A model generated the notes under the pieces. That model did not search any database and was not told the origin of the DNA. It saw only the letters and a program-made list of their open reading frames with translations. From Agrobacterium albertimagni AOL15 (GTDB lineage: Bacteria; Pseudomonadota; Alphaproteobacteria; Rhizobiales; Rhizobiaceae): a DNA stretch of 64,000 bases. The stretch is taken from assembly GCF_000300855.1 (NCBI RefSeq), contig NZ_ALJF01000002.1, forward strand, positions 186,001 to 250,000. The letters run 5' to 3'. A program made the translations under genes and the position numbers. Position 1 is the first letter of the stretch; every line of letters begins with the position of its first letter. Positions 18,415-27,400 of the stretch are shown here, piece after piece.

Positions 18415-19029
18415 TTAGGCGTATTTCTGGACGAATTCTTCTGCGTCCAGGTGACGAAAATCGTCGAGGGCTGCGAAGAGCCGGTCGTGATCCCAATCCC
18501 ACCAGGCGAGTGCCTGCATGCGCTCTGCCACCGGACGTGGAAATCGCTCGCGAATGCGTTTGGCCGGCACGCCGCCGACGATCGTGTAGGGCTCGACGTT
18601 GCGGGAGACGACGGCGCCGGCGCCGATCACCGCACCGTCGCCGACGGTTACGCCGGGGAGGACGGTGGCGCCATGGCCGATCCAGACGTCATGGCCGATC
18701 ACGACGCGATTGTCGCGACGCCAGGCGAAGAAGTCGTGGTCGTTCTCGGCACCGTCGAAATAGTCCGCCGCGCGATAGGTGAAGTGGTGCAGCGTCGGGC
18801 GCCAGGTCGGATGGTTGGTCGCGTTGATGCGGACGGCGGCTGCGATGTTGGCAAATTTGCCGATCGTCGCGCACCAGACAGAGCCATCCTGCATGATGTA
18901 GGAATAGTCGCCCAGCTCGACTTCATCGAGACGGCAGCGATCGGCGACTTCCGTGTAGCGGCCAAGCGTCGAATTGACGACCCGTGCCGTCTCGTGGACC
19001 AGAGGCGTGATTCCGAGTTTCTTCGTCAC
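18415..19029 (-). CDS. Phosphonate-cluster hexapeptide-repeat acyltransferase
   Basis: 204 residues, a left-handed beta-helix transferase of the type that recurs in phosphonate operons. Hexapeptide turns are visible from [31 protein letters not shown] and again in [49 protein letters not shown]. The catalytic histidine is probably in [14 protein letters not shown]. These enzymes usually acetylate hydroxyl or amino groups. A role in detoxifying or modifying aminoalkylphosphonates, as PhnO has in E. coli, is inferred. The GTG start overlaps the phnL stop (GTGA). Confidence 0.85.
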   Translation of the reverse strand: MTKKLGITPLVHETARVVNSTLGRYTEVADRCRLDEVELGDYSYIMQDGSVWCATIGKFANIAAAVRINATNHPTWRPTLHHFTYRAADYFDGAENDHDFFAWRRDNRVVIGHDVWIGHGATVLPGVTVGDGAVIGAGAVVSRNVEPYTIVGGVPAKRIRERFPRPVAERMQALAWWDWDHDRLFAALDDFRHLDAEEFVQKYA

Positions 19030-19733
19030 GCTGCGACCTTTCGCGGCGAGAACGTTATCACGTCGAGGATCCGGTCGGCGACGGCTTCGCGGACTTCCTC
19101 GTCATGGAAGATGCCCAACAGTGCTACGCCCGCTTCCTTTTTGGCGCGGATCATCGAGACAACCACTGCGCGGTTCGTGGCATCGAGCGAAGCAGTGGGC
19201 TCGTCCAGCAAGAGCACTGCATGATCGGTGATGAAACCGCGTGCGATGTTGACGCGCTGCTGCTCGCCGCCGGAGAAGGTCGAGGGTGGCAGCTGCCAGA
19301 GATCGCGCGGCAAGTTTAGCCGGCTCAGGAGTTCGCTCGCGCGTTCGCGAGCTTCGTTTACAGATATACCGCGCGCAACAAGCGGTTCCGCGACGACGTC
19401 GAGAGTCGAGACGCGCGGCACGGTGCGCAGGAACTGGCTGACGTAACCCAGCGTGCCACGGCGGACTTCAAGCACCGTGCGCGGATCGGCGCTGGCGATA
19501 TCGACGATGCGACCGCCGTGATTGACCAGGATCTGTCCCTGATCAACGGCGTAGTTGCCGTAGAGCATCTTGAGGATCGAGCTCTTGCCAATGCCTGAAG
19601 GGCCGCCGAGCACGACGCATTCCCCAGCTGCCACCGAGAAAGAGACGTTGGAGATGACCGGCAGGACGAGCCCGCCGCGCAGATGCATGATGAAGCTTTT
19701 GGCGACTTCCGAAACGATGAGCGGGGTCGGCAT
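19026..19733 (-). CDS. phnL: C-P lyase subunit PhnL (ABC-type ATPase)
   Basis: 235 residues. PhnL is an ABC ATPase without a membrane partner; with PhnG, H and I it forms the enzyme that attaches methylphosphonate to ATP, and it also binds the core C-P lyase complex. Walker [12 protein letters not shown]-loop [12 protein letters not shown], signature FSGGEQQR, Walker [12 protein letters not shown] and switch IFHDEE are all present. It follows phnK after 37 bp and its end overlaps the acyltransferase gene. Confidence 0.94.
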   Translation of the reverse strand: MPTPLIVSEVAKSFIMHLRGGLVLPVISNVSFSVAAGECVVLGGPSGIGKSSILKMLYGNYAVDQGQILVNHGGRIVDIASADPRTVLEVRRGTLGYVSQFLRTVPRVSTLDVVAEPLVARGISVNEARERASELLSRLNLPRDLWQLPPSTFSGGEQQRVNIARGFITDHAVLLLDEPTASLDATNRAVVVSMIRAKKEAGVALLGIFHDEEVREAVADRILDVITFSPRKVAA

Positions 19734-19770
19734 GATCTTTTCCTTTCGCGACGTCCGTCAGACCTAGATC

Positions 19771-20547
19771 TCAGACCTGGAGGATCGAGGAGACGAGCAG
19801 CTGGGTGTAGGGTTCGCGCGGATCGTCGAGAACGCGATCGGTCAGGCCGTGTTCAATGACATGACCGTCCTTCATCACCATCATTCGGTGCGAGAGCAGG
19901 CGGGCGACGGCGAGATCATGCGTGACGACGATGGCGGACAGGCCGAGGTCGTTGACGAGGCCACGGACGAGATCGAGGAGACGGGCCTGGACCGAGACGT
20001 CAAGGCCGCCGGTCGGCTCATCCATGAAGACAAGGCGGGGGCCGGTGACGAGATTGCGGGCGATCTGCAGGCGCTGGCGCATGCCGCCGGAGAAGTCGCG
20101 CGGCTGGTCGTCGATGCGATCGGTCGAGATCTCGACGCGCTCCAGCCATTCGCTCGCTGTCTGACGGATGCGGCCATAGTGCCGGTCGCCGACCGCCATC
20201 AGGCGCTCACCGACATTGGCGCCGGCGGATACCGTCATGCGCAGGCCATCGGCCGGGTTCTGGTGCACGAAGCCCCAGTCGGTGCGCATCAGGAAGCGTC
20301 GCTCGGCTTCACCCATGTGATAGAGCTCGCGGTATTGGCCGTCGCGCATGTGGTAATCGACGCTGCCGGTCGTCGGCATCAGCCGGGTCGAGAGGCAGTT
20401 CAGAAGCGTCGTCTTGCCCGAGCCGCTTTCGCCGACGATGGCGAGCACTTCTCCCGGCCAGAGATCGAAGGAGACGTTCGAGCAGCCAATGCGGTTGCCG
20501 TAGAACTTGGAGAGGTTGCGAACTTTCAGAAGTGGCTGATCGCTCAT
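19771..20547 (-). CDS. phnK: C-P lyase subunit PhnK (ABC-type ATPase)
   Basis: 258 residues from the ATG at 20545-20547, which overlaps the phnJ stop (ATGA) and has AGGAGG upstream inside the end of phnJ. PhnK binds the PhnJ face of the PhnGHIJ core. Walker A GESGSGKTT, Q-loop FVHQNPADGLRM, signature FSGGMRQR, Walker B VFMDEPTGGLD and switch VTHDL are intact, and the sequence resembles oligopeptide-transporter ATPases as PhnK proteins do. It is translationally coupled to phnJ. Confidence 0.94.
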   Translation of the reverse strand: MSDQPLLKVRNLSKFYGNRIGCSNVSFDLWPGEVLAIVGESGSGKTTLLNCLSTRLMPTTGSVDYHMRDGQYRELYHMGEAERRFLMRTDWGFVHQNPADGLRMTVSAGANVGERLMAVGDRHYGRIRQTASEWLERVEISTDRIDDQPRDFSGGMRQRLQIARNLVTGPRLVFMDEPTGGLDVSVQARLLDLVRGLVNDLGLSAIVVTHDLAVARLLSHRMMVMKDGHVIEHGLTDRVLDDPREPYTQLLVSSILQV

Positions 20548-21437
20548 TCGGCGGCCTCCTTGTTCTGGGCGCGCATTTCGCCGACATGGCCATCGGCCTG
20601 GCGCGTCTCGCAATGGTCGGTATCCGAGCAGACGAACATCCGGCCGCCCTTGTCATCGAGCACGACCTCGTCGAGATAGACATTGTGGGCACCGCAGAGC
20701 GCGCAGGGCTTGTCGAAGGTCTGGATCTCGAAGGGGTGATCCTCGAAGTCGAGGCTGACGACTTCAGTGAAGGGCGGGACCGCATAGATGCGTTTTTCAC
20801 GGCCGGCGCCGAAGAGCTGAAGGGCTTCCGACATGTGCATCTTGGGGTTGTCGAACTTCGGCGTCGGCGAGGGGTCCATCACGTAGCGGCCCTCGACCTT
20901 CACCGGATAGGCATAGGTGGTGGCGATGCGGCCGTGCCTGGCGATGTCTTCGTAGAGCTTCACATGCATGAGGCCGTATTCCTCCAGCGCATGCATCTTG
21001 CGGGTCTCGGTCTCGCGCGGCTCGAGGAAGCGCAAGGGTTCCGGGATCGGCACCTGGTAGACCAGCACCTGGCCTTCCTTCAGCTTTTCCTCCGGGATGC
21101 GGTGGCGCGTCTGGATGATCGTCGCGTCGCTCGTCTTCGTCGTCACCGCGACCTCCGCAACCTTCTGGAAGAAGGCGCGGATGGAGACGGCGTTGGTCGT
21201 GTCGTCGGCGCCCTGGTCGATGACCTTCAGAGTGTCGTCGCGGCCAATGATCGAGGCTGTCACCTGCACGCCGCCGGTGCCCCAGCCATAGGGCATCGGC
21301 ATTTCACGGCTTGCAAAGGGTACCTGGTATCCGGGAATGGCGATCGCCTTGAGGATCGCCCGGCGGATCATGCGCTTGGTCTGCTCGTCCAGATAGGCGA
21401 AGTTATAGGTCGCAAGTTCCATTGCCGGCGCGCTCAT
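20544..21437 (-). CDS. phnJ: Carbon-phosphorus lyase PhnJ (radical SAM)
   Basis: 297 residues from the ATG at 21435-21437, overlapping the phnI stop; the longer frame adds residues that belong to the phnI region. PhnJ cleaves the C-P bond of ribosyl phosphonate 5-phosphate, giving the alkane and a cyclic ribose phosphate. Four cysteines are present at C245, C248, C270 and C276 (CALC and CSDTDHC), the same spacing as E. coli C241, C244, C266 and C272. Three of these hold the 4Fe-4S cluster and the last carries the thiyl radical. The N-terminal YNFAYLDEQTKRMIRRAILKAIAIPGYQVPFASREMPMPYGWGTGG is typical. The enzyme should thus be active. Confidence 0.96.
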   Translation of the reverse strand: MSAPAMELATYNFAYLDEQTKRMIRRAILKAIAIPGYQVPFASREMPMPYGWGTGGVQVTASIIGRDDTLKVIDQGADDTTNAVSIRAFFQKVAEVAVTTKTSDATIIQTRHRIPEEKLKEGQVLVYQVPIPEPLRFLEPRETETRKMHALEEYGLMHVKLYEDIARHGRIATTYAYPVKVEGRYVMDPSPTPKFDNPKMHMSEALQLFGAGREKRIYAVPPFTEVVSLDFEDHPFEIQTFDKPCALCGAHNVYLDEVVLDDKGGRMFVCSDTDHCETRQADGHVGEMRAQNKEAAE

Positions 21438-22540
21438 TCTGCGGCCTCCTTCAGGTCGGTCGGATCTGTCTTGGCGGCATCGTGCTTCGCCCGCATGCGG
21501 CGGACGAGATCCAGTTCGGCCTGGAAGTCGACGTAGTGCGGCAGCTTCAGGTGTTCGACGAAGCCGGTCGCCTGGACGTTGTCGCAATGGGAGATGACGA
21601 ATTCCTCGTCCTGTGCGGGGGCGACGACATCCTCACCGAATTCTTCGGTTCGGAGCGCCCGGTCGACGAGCGACATCGACATGGCCTTTCGTTCGCTTTG
21701 ACCGAAGACGAGGCCATAGCCGCGGGTGAATTGCGGCGGAGCCTTGGCCGAACCCTTGAACTGGTTGACCATCTGGCATTCGGTGACGCGGATTTCGCCG
21801 AGCGAGACGGCGAAGCCGAGTTCCGGCACGTCGAATTCGACCTCAACCAGCCCCATGCGGATTTCGCCGACGAAGGGATGGGTGCGGCCATAGCCGCGCT
21901 GGGTCGAATAGCCGAGCGCCAGCAGGAAGCCTTCGTCGCCACGGGCGAGCGTCTGGAGACGCAGATCGCGGGGCATCGGAAATTCCATCGGCTCGCGGGT
22001 GATGTCGCCGGCGACGTGATCCTCGGGCATCTCGCCATCCGGCTCGATCAGGCCTTCGCAGTCGAGGATGTCAGAGACCCGCATGACCGGATCGAGACCT
22101 TCCTCGCGCTGCTCGCCCATATCCACCGTCTCGTCATCGAGCAGCGAGGGATCGAGCAGGCGGTGGGTATAGTCGAAGGTGGGCCCCAGCAGCTGTCCGC
22201 CGGGCAGATCCTTGTAGGTGGCGGAGACTCGGCGCTCGACTCGCATCTCGGCCGTTTCGATTGGCCGGGACGTGCCGAAGCGCGGCAGCGTAGTGCGGTA
22301 GGCGCGCAGCAGGAAGATCGCCTCGATCATGTCGCCGCGCGATTGCTTCAGGGCGAGGGCTGCAAGCGCGCAATCGTAAAGCGAGGCTTCGGCCATGACA
22401 CGGTCCACAGCGAGGCCGAGCTGGGCGACGATCTGGTCAATCGTCACGGAAGGAAGAGACCGATCACCGCGGCGGCGGTCGGCAAGCAGTTTGTGGGCGT
22501 TGGCGATGGCTTTCTCGCCACCCTTGACGGCAACATACAT
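21434..22540 (-). CDS. phnI: C-P lyase core subunit PhnI
   Basis: 368 residues, the normal length. PhnI is the nucleosidase-like component that, with PhnG, H and L, swaps adenine of ATP for methylphosphonate. It begins MYVAVKGGEKAIANAHKLLADRRRGD, the family signature, and contains the conserved SLYDCALAALALKQSRGD and SHCDNVQATGFVEHLKLPHYVDFQAELDLVRRMR near the C-terminus. The gene starts three bases after phnH ends and overlaps phnJ by four bases. Both phnI and phnJ end in KEAAE, because the reading frame runs through an identical GGAGG ribosome site for the next gene. Confidence 0.95.
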   Translation of the reverse strand: MYVAVKGGEKAIANAHKLLADRRRGDRSLPSVTIDQIVAQLGLAVDRVMAEASLYDCALAALALKQSRGDMIEAIFLLRAYRTTLPRFGTSRPIETAEMRVERRVSATYKDLPGGQLLGPTFDYTHRLLDPSLLDDETVDMGEQREEGLDPVMRVSDILDCEGLIEPDGEMPEDHVAGDITREPMEFPMPRDLRLQTLARGDEGFLLALGYSTQRGYGRTHPFVGEIRMGLVEVEFDVPELGFAVSLGEIRVTECQMVNQFKGSAKAPPQFTRGYGLVFGQSERKAMSMSLVDRALRTEEFGEDVVAPAQDEEFVISHCDNVQATGFVEHLKLPHYVDFQAELDLVRRMRAKHDAAKTDPTDLKEAAE

Positions 22541-22543
22541 GGC

Positions 22544-23152
22544 TCAGGCCTCCCTCTCGCGGATCTTGGTCGTGCGCGGCAGCGCGATGAATCGGCGACC
22601 CGCAGTCAGCACGAGGTCGACACCGCGCGGGAACAGGGCACGATTGTCGGTCCATTGGCGCAGGAAGGTTTCGGGCAGACCCTTCGGGGCGATCATGGCG
22701 GTGTCGCGAATGCCCGGGCCTGACAGCTGCAGAGACTGGCCGCCCTCGAGCGCGGCGACTTCCACGACCAGCGTTGTCGAACGGTCCGGGTATTCCTGGG
22801 TTCCCAGTGCAAATTGTGTCAGCGACGGGACCGGGGCGCCTGCTTCGACAAAAGCGAATTTGGCATCCGTCTTCGTGGAGGTCAGGCTGGCGCCGGTGTG
22901 GAAGCCGATCCAACCGGGTAGGGCGGATTTTGTGAGTGCGGGCGTCAGCCAGATCGGCGTGTCGTGGTCGCAGAGCGTGAGCAAAAGTGCGCCTGCCGCA
23001 ATGCCGAGCGGTGCGGGTGGCGTGACGTCGACATCGACATCACCGATGCTACCGGGACGCGCCATGGCGTCCATCACCGAACGAAAAACGCTCTGGGCAT
23101 CGGTGACGGCATCCGGGAAGCCACCGTCCAGACTTGAAGTTACATCCAGCAT
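22544..23152 (-). CDS. phnH: C-P lyase core subunit PhnH
   Basis: 202 residues. PhnH has a PLP-transferase-like fold without cofactor and is a structural part of the PhnGHIJ complex. The sequence shows GFPDAVTDAQSVFRSVMDAMARPGS near the N-terminus, then PAPLGIAAGALLLTLCDHDTPIWL, and the C-terminal FPRGVDLVLTAGRRFIALPRTTKI. The ATG overlaps the phnG stop as TGATG, so it is coupled to phnG. No oddities were seen. Confidence 0.94.
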   Translation of the reverse strand: MLDVTSSLDGGFPDAVTDAQSVFRSVMDAMARPGSIGDVDVDVTPPAPLGIAAGALLLTLCDHDTPIWLTPALTKSALPGWIGFHTGASLTSTKTDAKFAFVEAGAPVPSLTQFALGTQEYPDRSTTLVVEVAALEGGQSLQLSGPGIRDTAMIAPKGLPETFLRQWTDNRALFPRGVDLVLTAGRRFIALPRTTKIREREA

Positions 23153-23622
23153 CAGTCTTCTCCGCGAACCATGGTGAAGAAATCGACCTTCGTGGCCGCC
23201 GTTTCGGTCTCGAGCTTCTTAGCTTCCACCGCGAGGCGTGCTTCGAGCGGTGCCAGGAGGCGCGTTTCAGCCAAGGCTCGGCCGGCTTCGTCCTGCGCCA
23301 GCGCGTCGAGCACGGCTGAAAGCTGTGCTGCCTTACGGTCGGTTCCGAGCCGATAGCCATGGCCGATCCGGCCATCCGAGAGGCGGATGCTTGCGCGACT
23401 GACCGTGGCCTCGCCAAGATTGAAGGGCGCACCGCCGCCGCCGATACGTCCCTTGACCATCACGAGCCCGGTCTCGGGGCCGCGCAGGGCGGTGCAAGCC
23501 GGTGCTGGGTCGAAGGCGGACATTGCGTCTTCGAGTTCGGCGGGCGTCGCCCGCGCAAGCAGATCGACGATCCGCTTTCTGGCGGCCTGTGCACCGGGAT
23601 CGATTTCCGTGGATTTTTCCAT
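23152..23622 (-). CDS. phnG: C-P lyase core subunit PhnG
   Basis: 156 residues; PhnG is a small core subunit that interlocks with PhnI. Family segments are RIVDLLARATPAELEDAM, PETGLVMVKGRIGGGGAPFNLGEATVSRASIRL and GHGYRLGTDRKAAQLSAVLDAL. The ATG at 23620-23622 has GAGG 8 bases upstream. It is the first gene of the phnGHIJKL unit, divergent from phnF, and its upstream region carries a Pho box and two palindromes. Confidence 0.94.
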   Translation of the reverse strand: MEKSTEIDPGAQAARKRIVDLLARATPAELEDAMSAFDPAPACTALRGPETGLVMVKGRIGGGGAPFNLGEATVSRASIRLSDGRIGHGYRLGTDRKAAQLSAVLDALAQDEAGRALAETRLLAPLEARLAVEAKKLETETAATKVDFFTMVRGED

Positions 23623-23637
23623 TGTCAGTCCTCGAAA

Positions 23638-23655
23638 TGTCTAGTAATATAGACA
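23638..23655. promoter_or_regulatory. Palindrome 1 in the phnG/phnF gap (candidate PhnF operator)
   Basis: TGTCTA-N6-TAGACA, a perfect 6-6-6 inverted repeat 16 bp upstream of the phnG start. It contains the GTnTA...TAnAC pattern often bound by HutC-type GntR repressors such as PhnF. Confidence 0.65.
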
Positions 23656-23657
23656 AC

Positions 23658-23675
23658 CATACAAGTTACTGTATG
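23658..23675. promoter_or_regulatory. Palindrome 2 in the phnG/phnF gap
   Basis: CATACA-N6-TGTATG, a second perfect 6-6-6 inverted repeat, two bases from palindrome 1. The equal geometry suggests a second operator for PhnF or another dimeric regulator. Confidence 0.55.
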
Positions 23676-23689
23676 AGTAACCTGCGGTC

Positions 23690-23707
23690 GTGACAAGCTT
23701 GTGACAA
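23690..23707 (-). promoter_or_regulatory. Pho box of the phnG operon
   Basis: Minus strand TTGTCAC-AAGC-TTGTCAC: two identical 7-base direct repeats with 11-bp period, each 6 of 7 identical to the PhoB half-site CTGTCAC. It ends 68 bp before the phnG start. The palindromes lie between it and phnG, so a repressor bound there could block PhoB-activated transcription. Confidence 0.8.
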
Positions 23708-23722
23708 GGAGCCGGTATTTCC

Positions 23723-24445
23723 GTGATGCAGAGACAGAAGGGGGTCGCCCTCTGGCGCCAGATTTCCGATCGGATCCGCGCCAATATTCTCGCAGGTCTC
23801 TACGATGGGACCGGCATGGTTCCAGCGGAGACGGCGCTTGCCGAAGAGTTCGGGGTGAACCGGCATACCGTGCGTGCCGCGCTTGCGGCGCTTGCGCAGG
23901 AGGGCATTGTGCGCGCGGCCCAGGGGCGCGGCACGATGATTACCCAGCGCGACAAGTTTGATTTTCCGATCGGGAGGCGTACTCGATTTACCGAGGGTAT
24001 CGGCGGTCAGGCGCGCGACGTCACCGGCATACTTCTTTCTGCGTCTCGGGAAGTCGCCACGTCCGATCTCGTGGAACGACTGAAGCTGACACCCGGTGCC
24101 GAGGTCTTGCGACTGGATGGGATGCGAAAAGCCGACGGCCGCGCTGTCTCCCGTTCGACTATGTGGTTTCCAGCTGAGCGGTTTGCCGGAATCGACACGG
24201 CATTTGCCGAGACGGGTTCGATCACACGGGCGCTCTCGCACTGTGGTGTCGATGACTATGTGCGTGAGGTCACCGAGATCTCGGCCGTCCACGCAGAGCC
24301 GGATGACGTCGCGCATCTCGAGTTGACGCCAGGCGCCATCGTGCTCGTCACCCGGGCCGTGAATACGGATCCGGCCGGATGCCCGATCCAGTTTGCGGTC
24401 ACGCGTTTCCCGGCAGATCGGGTGCAGTTCACCATTCGGAACTGA
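23723..24445 (+). CDS. phnF: Phosphonate operon repressor PhnF (GntR/HutC family)
   Basis: 240 residues. The N-terminal winged helix (about 8-75) reads LWRQISDRIRANILAGLYDGTGMVPAETALAEEFGVNRHTVRAALAALAQEGIVRAAQGRGTMI, and a UTRA effector domain follows (about 95-235). It is divergent from phnG, as phnF usually is, and probably represses phnGHIJKL by binding the palindromes at 23638-23675. The start is GTG 23723 with AAGGAG 11 bases upstream; the ATG three bases later is an equal candidate. The effector is unknown, possibly a phosphonate-pathway sugar phosphate. Confidence 0.9.
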   Translation: MMQRQKGVALWRQISDRIRANILAGLYDGTGMVPAETALAEEFGVNRHTVRAALAALAQEGIVRAAQGRGTMITQRDKFDFPIGRRTRFTEGIGGQARDVTGILLSASREVATSDLVERLKLTPGAEVLRLDGMRKADGRAVSRSTMWFPAERFAGIDTAFAETGSITRALSHCGVDDYVREVTEISAVHAEPDDVAHLELTPGAIVLVTRAVNTDPAGCPIQFAVTRFPADRVQFTIRN

Positions 24446-24447
24446 GT

Positions 24448-24472
24448 TGAGGCCGGCCGCTGGCCGACCTCA
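24448..24472. terminator. Hairpin between convergent phnF and the octapeptide-repeat gene
   Basis: TGAGG-CC-GGCC / GGCC-GA-CCTCA around a GCT loop, three bases after the phnF stop codon and 12 bases from the stop of the facing gene. It has only a short T-rich tail (TCTTT), so it is a moderate candidate for both genes. Confidence 0.55.
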
Positions 24473-24484
24473 GGGTCTTTGTCA

Positions 24485-27400
24485 TCAAGCCGCCTGATAG
24501 GCTGCGAGAACCGCGGCGATCTGGTCCGGGCTCAGGAAGTTGGACTGTGTCGCCGTGATCGCCTGCAGCTGTGCGGAGGTCATGTTGGAGATCTGGCTGA
24601 CTGTCAGGCCTGGGATCGCCTGCTGGCTGATCGCTGCGAGGTCTTCGGTCGAGAAGGTCCTCAGGTTGTTTGCACCAAGAGCCGTCAATTGCGCCGAACT
24701 CAGCCCCGCGACTTGTGCCGGGGTCAAAGCCTCCGCCTGGGCTGCCGTAAGGCCGCTGACCTGGGTCACGCTCAAACCGCCAATGGCCTTGGGATCGATG
24801 GCCGAGACCTGATCCGTCGTCAGCCAGCCGACCCTGTCCGTTCCGAGCGTTGCCAGCTGCACGGCGTTCATCGCGCCGATCTGTGCCGTCGTCATGGCGC
24901 CGACCTGATCCTGGGTCATGGCTCGAAGCTGATGGTAGGAGAGTGCCGCCACCTGACCGGTCGTCATTGCCGCAATCTGCTCTGGTTGCAGCGTGGCGAA
25001 GATCACCGGCGACAGGCCGCCGACTGCGGTCGGCGAGAGAGCCGCAATGTCGGCAGAGGTCAGCGTTTCGAGCGCTGCAGGGCTGAAGGCCGACAGCTGG
25101 GTCGCACTCAGGGCACCGAACTGCGCCGATGTCATCGCATCGATCTGGCTTGGGGTCAGCGTCGCGATCTGGGCCGTGCTCAAGCCGGGGATGGCCTTGG
25201 TCGAAATGGCCGCGACCTGGGTTGCGGACAGACCGGAAATGGTCCCTGCCGACAGTGATGCGAGCTGGGTCGCGGTCAGGGCTCCGATCTGGGTCGGGGT
25301 CATGACGCCAAGCTGATCCGGACGCAGGGCGTTCAATTGATCGAAGGTCAAGGCGCCGACTTGGGCGGCTGTGAGGACGCCGATCTGCTCCTGGCTCAGG
25401 CCAGCGATGTTTCCGGCCGACAGTCCGGGAATTGCTGCAGGGGCGATCGCGGCGAGTTCGGCGTTCGAGAAGGTTGCCAACTGGGCCGACGAAAGTGCGC
25501 CGATCTGCGTCGAGGTGAGAGCAGCAATCTGGGTCTGGCTCAGACTGTCGATCTGCGTGGTCGACATGGAGGCGATCTGGGTCGCCGTCAGGCCAGGGAT
25601 CGCCTTGGTCGTCAGCGCCGCGATCTTTTCGCTTGTCAACGTGGCCAGGGCGTCGTTCGACAAGGCGGCGACCTGGGTGGCGCCCAAGGCTCCGATCTGG
25701 GTGTTGGACAGGAGCGTGACCTGCTGTGGCGTCATTGCGCCAACCTGTGCCGGGGTGAGCGCTGCGATCTGCGCGGCCGTCAAGGCGCTGATCTGGTCAG
25801 AGCCCAGGCCGGCGATCTGCTGGGTGGTCAACCCAGCAATGCCGGTTGGGCTGATTGCCGCCAGCTTTGCCGTGGGCAGGTTGCTCAGCTGGGTCGGCGT
25901 CAGGGCGGCCACTTGTGCGGCCGTCAATGCGCCCATCTGTGCGGTGGTCAGGGCTTCGATCTGGTTTGTCGACAGGGCTGCGATCTGTGTCGTCGAGAGT
26001 GCGGCAATCGCAGCCGTGCTGAAGCCTGCGATCTGTTCCGGGGTCAGCGCGCCCAAGGCTGCCGTGGTCAGCGACGTCACTTGCGATGCGCCAAAGCCTG
26101 CCAACTGTTTTGCGCTCATGGCATCGAGCTGGGTTGGTGTAAACGCTGCGACCTGGTCGGCGTTCAGGGCGCCCAGCTGTGCCGGGGTCATGGCGGCGAC
26201 CTGGTCAATGCTGAGTGCCGCAATGGTCTCGGCATCGAGGCTGCTCAGGGCGCTCGCATTGATCGCTGCAATCTCGGCCGGCAGGAAAGCCAGGATATCA
26301 GCCTTGCGCATCGCGTCGAGCTGGCTTGCCGTGAGGCCCGCGATCTGGGTGGCCGTCATGGCATCGATCTGATCCGCGGACATGGCGGCGATCTGTTCCG
26401 TGCTCAAAGACGCAATGCTGCGTGCAGAGAGGCTGGCAATCTGCTCTCGTGACAGCGATGCGATATTGCTCGGAGAGAGCGCTGCGATCTGGGCGGAGGT
26501 TACCGCCTGCAACTGGCTGGAGCTCAGCGAGGCCAGCTGCGTGGGCGTGAAGGCCACGAGCTGTTCGCTCTTCATCGCGGCGATCTGGGCCGTGGTCAGC
26601 CTTGCGATCTGCTCGAGGCTCAGCCCATCAATCTTGTCGGGCGATATGGATGAGATGGCGCTCGGAGAAATAGCCGCGATCTCGGCCGGAAGGAACGCCG
26701 CCAGCTGCTGCTCGGACAGCGCACCGATCTGCGCCCCGTTCATCCTCGCAATCTGTGCGGCGGTCAGGCTGTCGATCTGATTGTCATTCAGAGCAGTCAG
26801 CTGATCGGTGGTCAGTCCACTGATCGAAGCAGAAGAGATGGCGCCGATCTGGGAGGGCGACCACGCATTTACCGCGTTGACCGACAGAGCCGACAGCTGC
26901 GCCGCCGACAATGCGCTGATCTGACTGTTGGTCATCGCTTCGGTCTGGAACGCCGTCAGGCCGGAGATCTGGTCGGCCTTGAGGCCTCTGATCTGGGTGG
27001 TGGTCAAGGCTGCAATCTGGTTCGGCGCAAGCGATGCCAGATTCTCCGACGTCAAACCGGTGATCGCCTTCGCGCTGATCGCCGCAATCTTCGCCGGGCT
27101 CATCGCCGCGATGGCCTCTTGCGGCATGGCTGCGATCTGAGTGGCATTCAGCGCGCCGATCTGGGTGGTGCTCAATGCATCCAGTTGATCCATCGACAGT
27201 GCGCCGATCTGATCGGCCGTCAGGCCGGCGATGGCGCGCGCGCTCAAGGCCGCGATCTGTTCCTCGGAGAAACCCGTGACGAAGTTCTCGGACATGGCGG
27301 CGATCTGTGGGCCGGTCAGTCCGCGGATCTGTGTCGGGGTCAACCCCGTGATCTGGTCTGCGGTGAAGGCCGCGACCTGTGTGGTCTTCAGGGCCGAGAT

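Noticed and set aside
11380..24445. phn block as a complete integrative element
   Set aside because: There is no integrase and I could not find a second copy of the tRNA 3' end at the far side within the window, so only a recombination junction is proposed.
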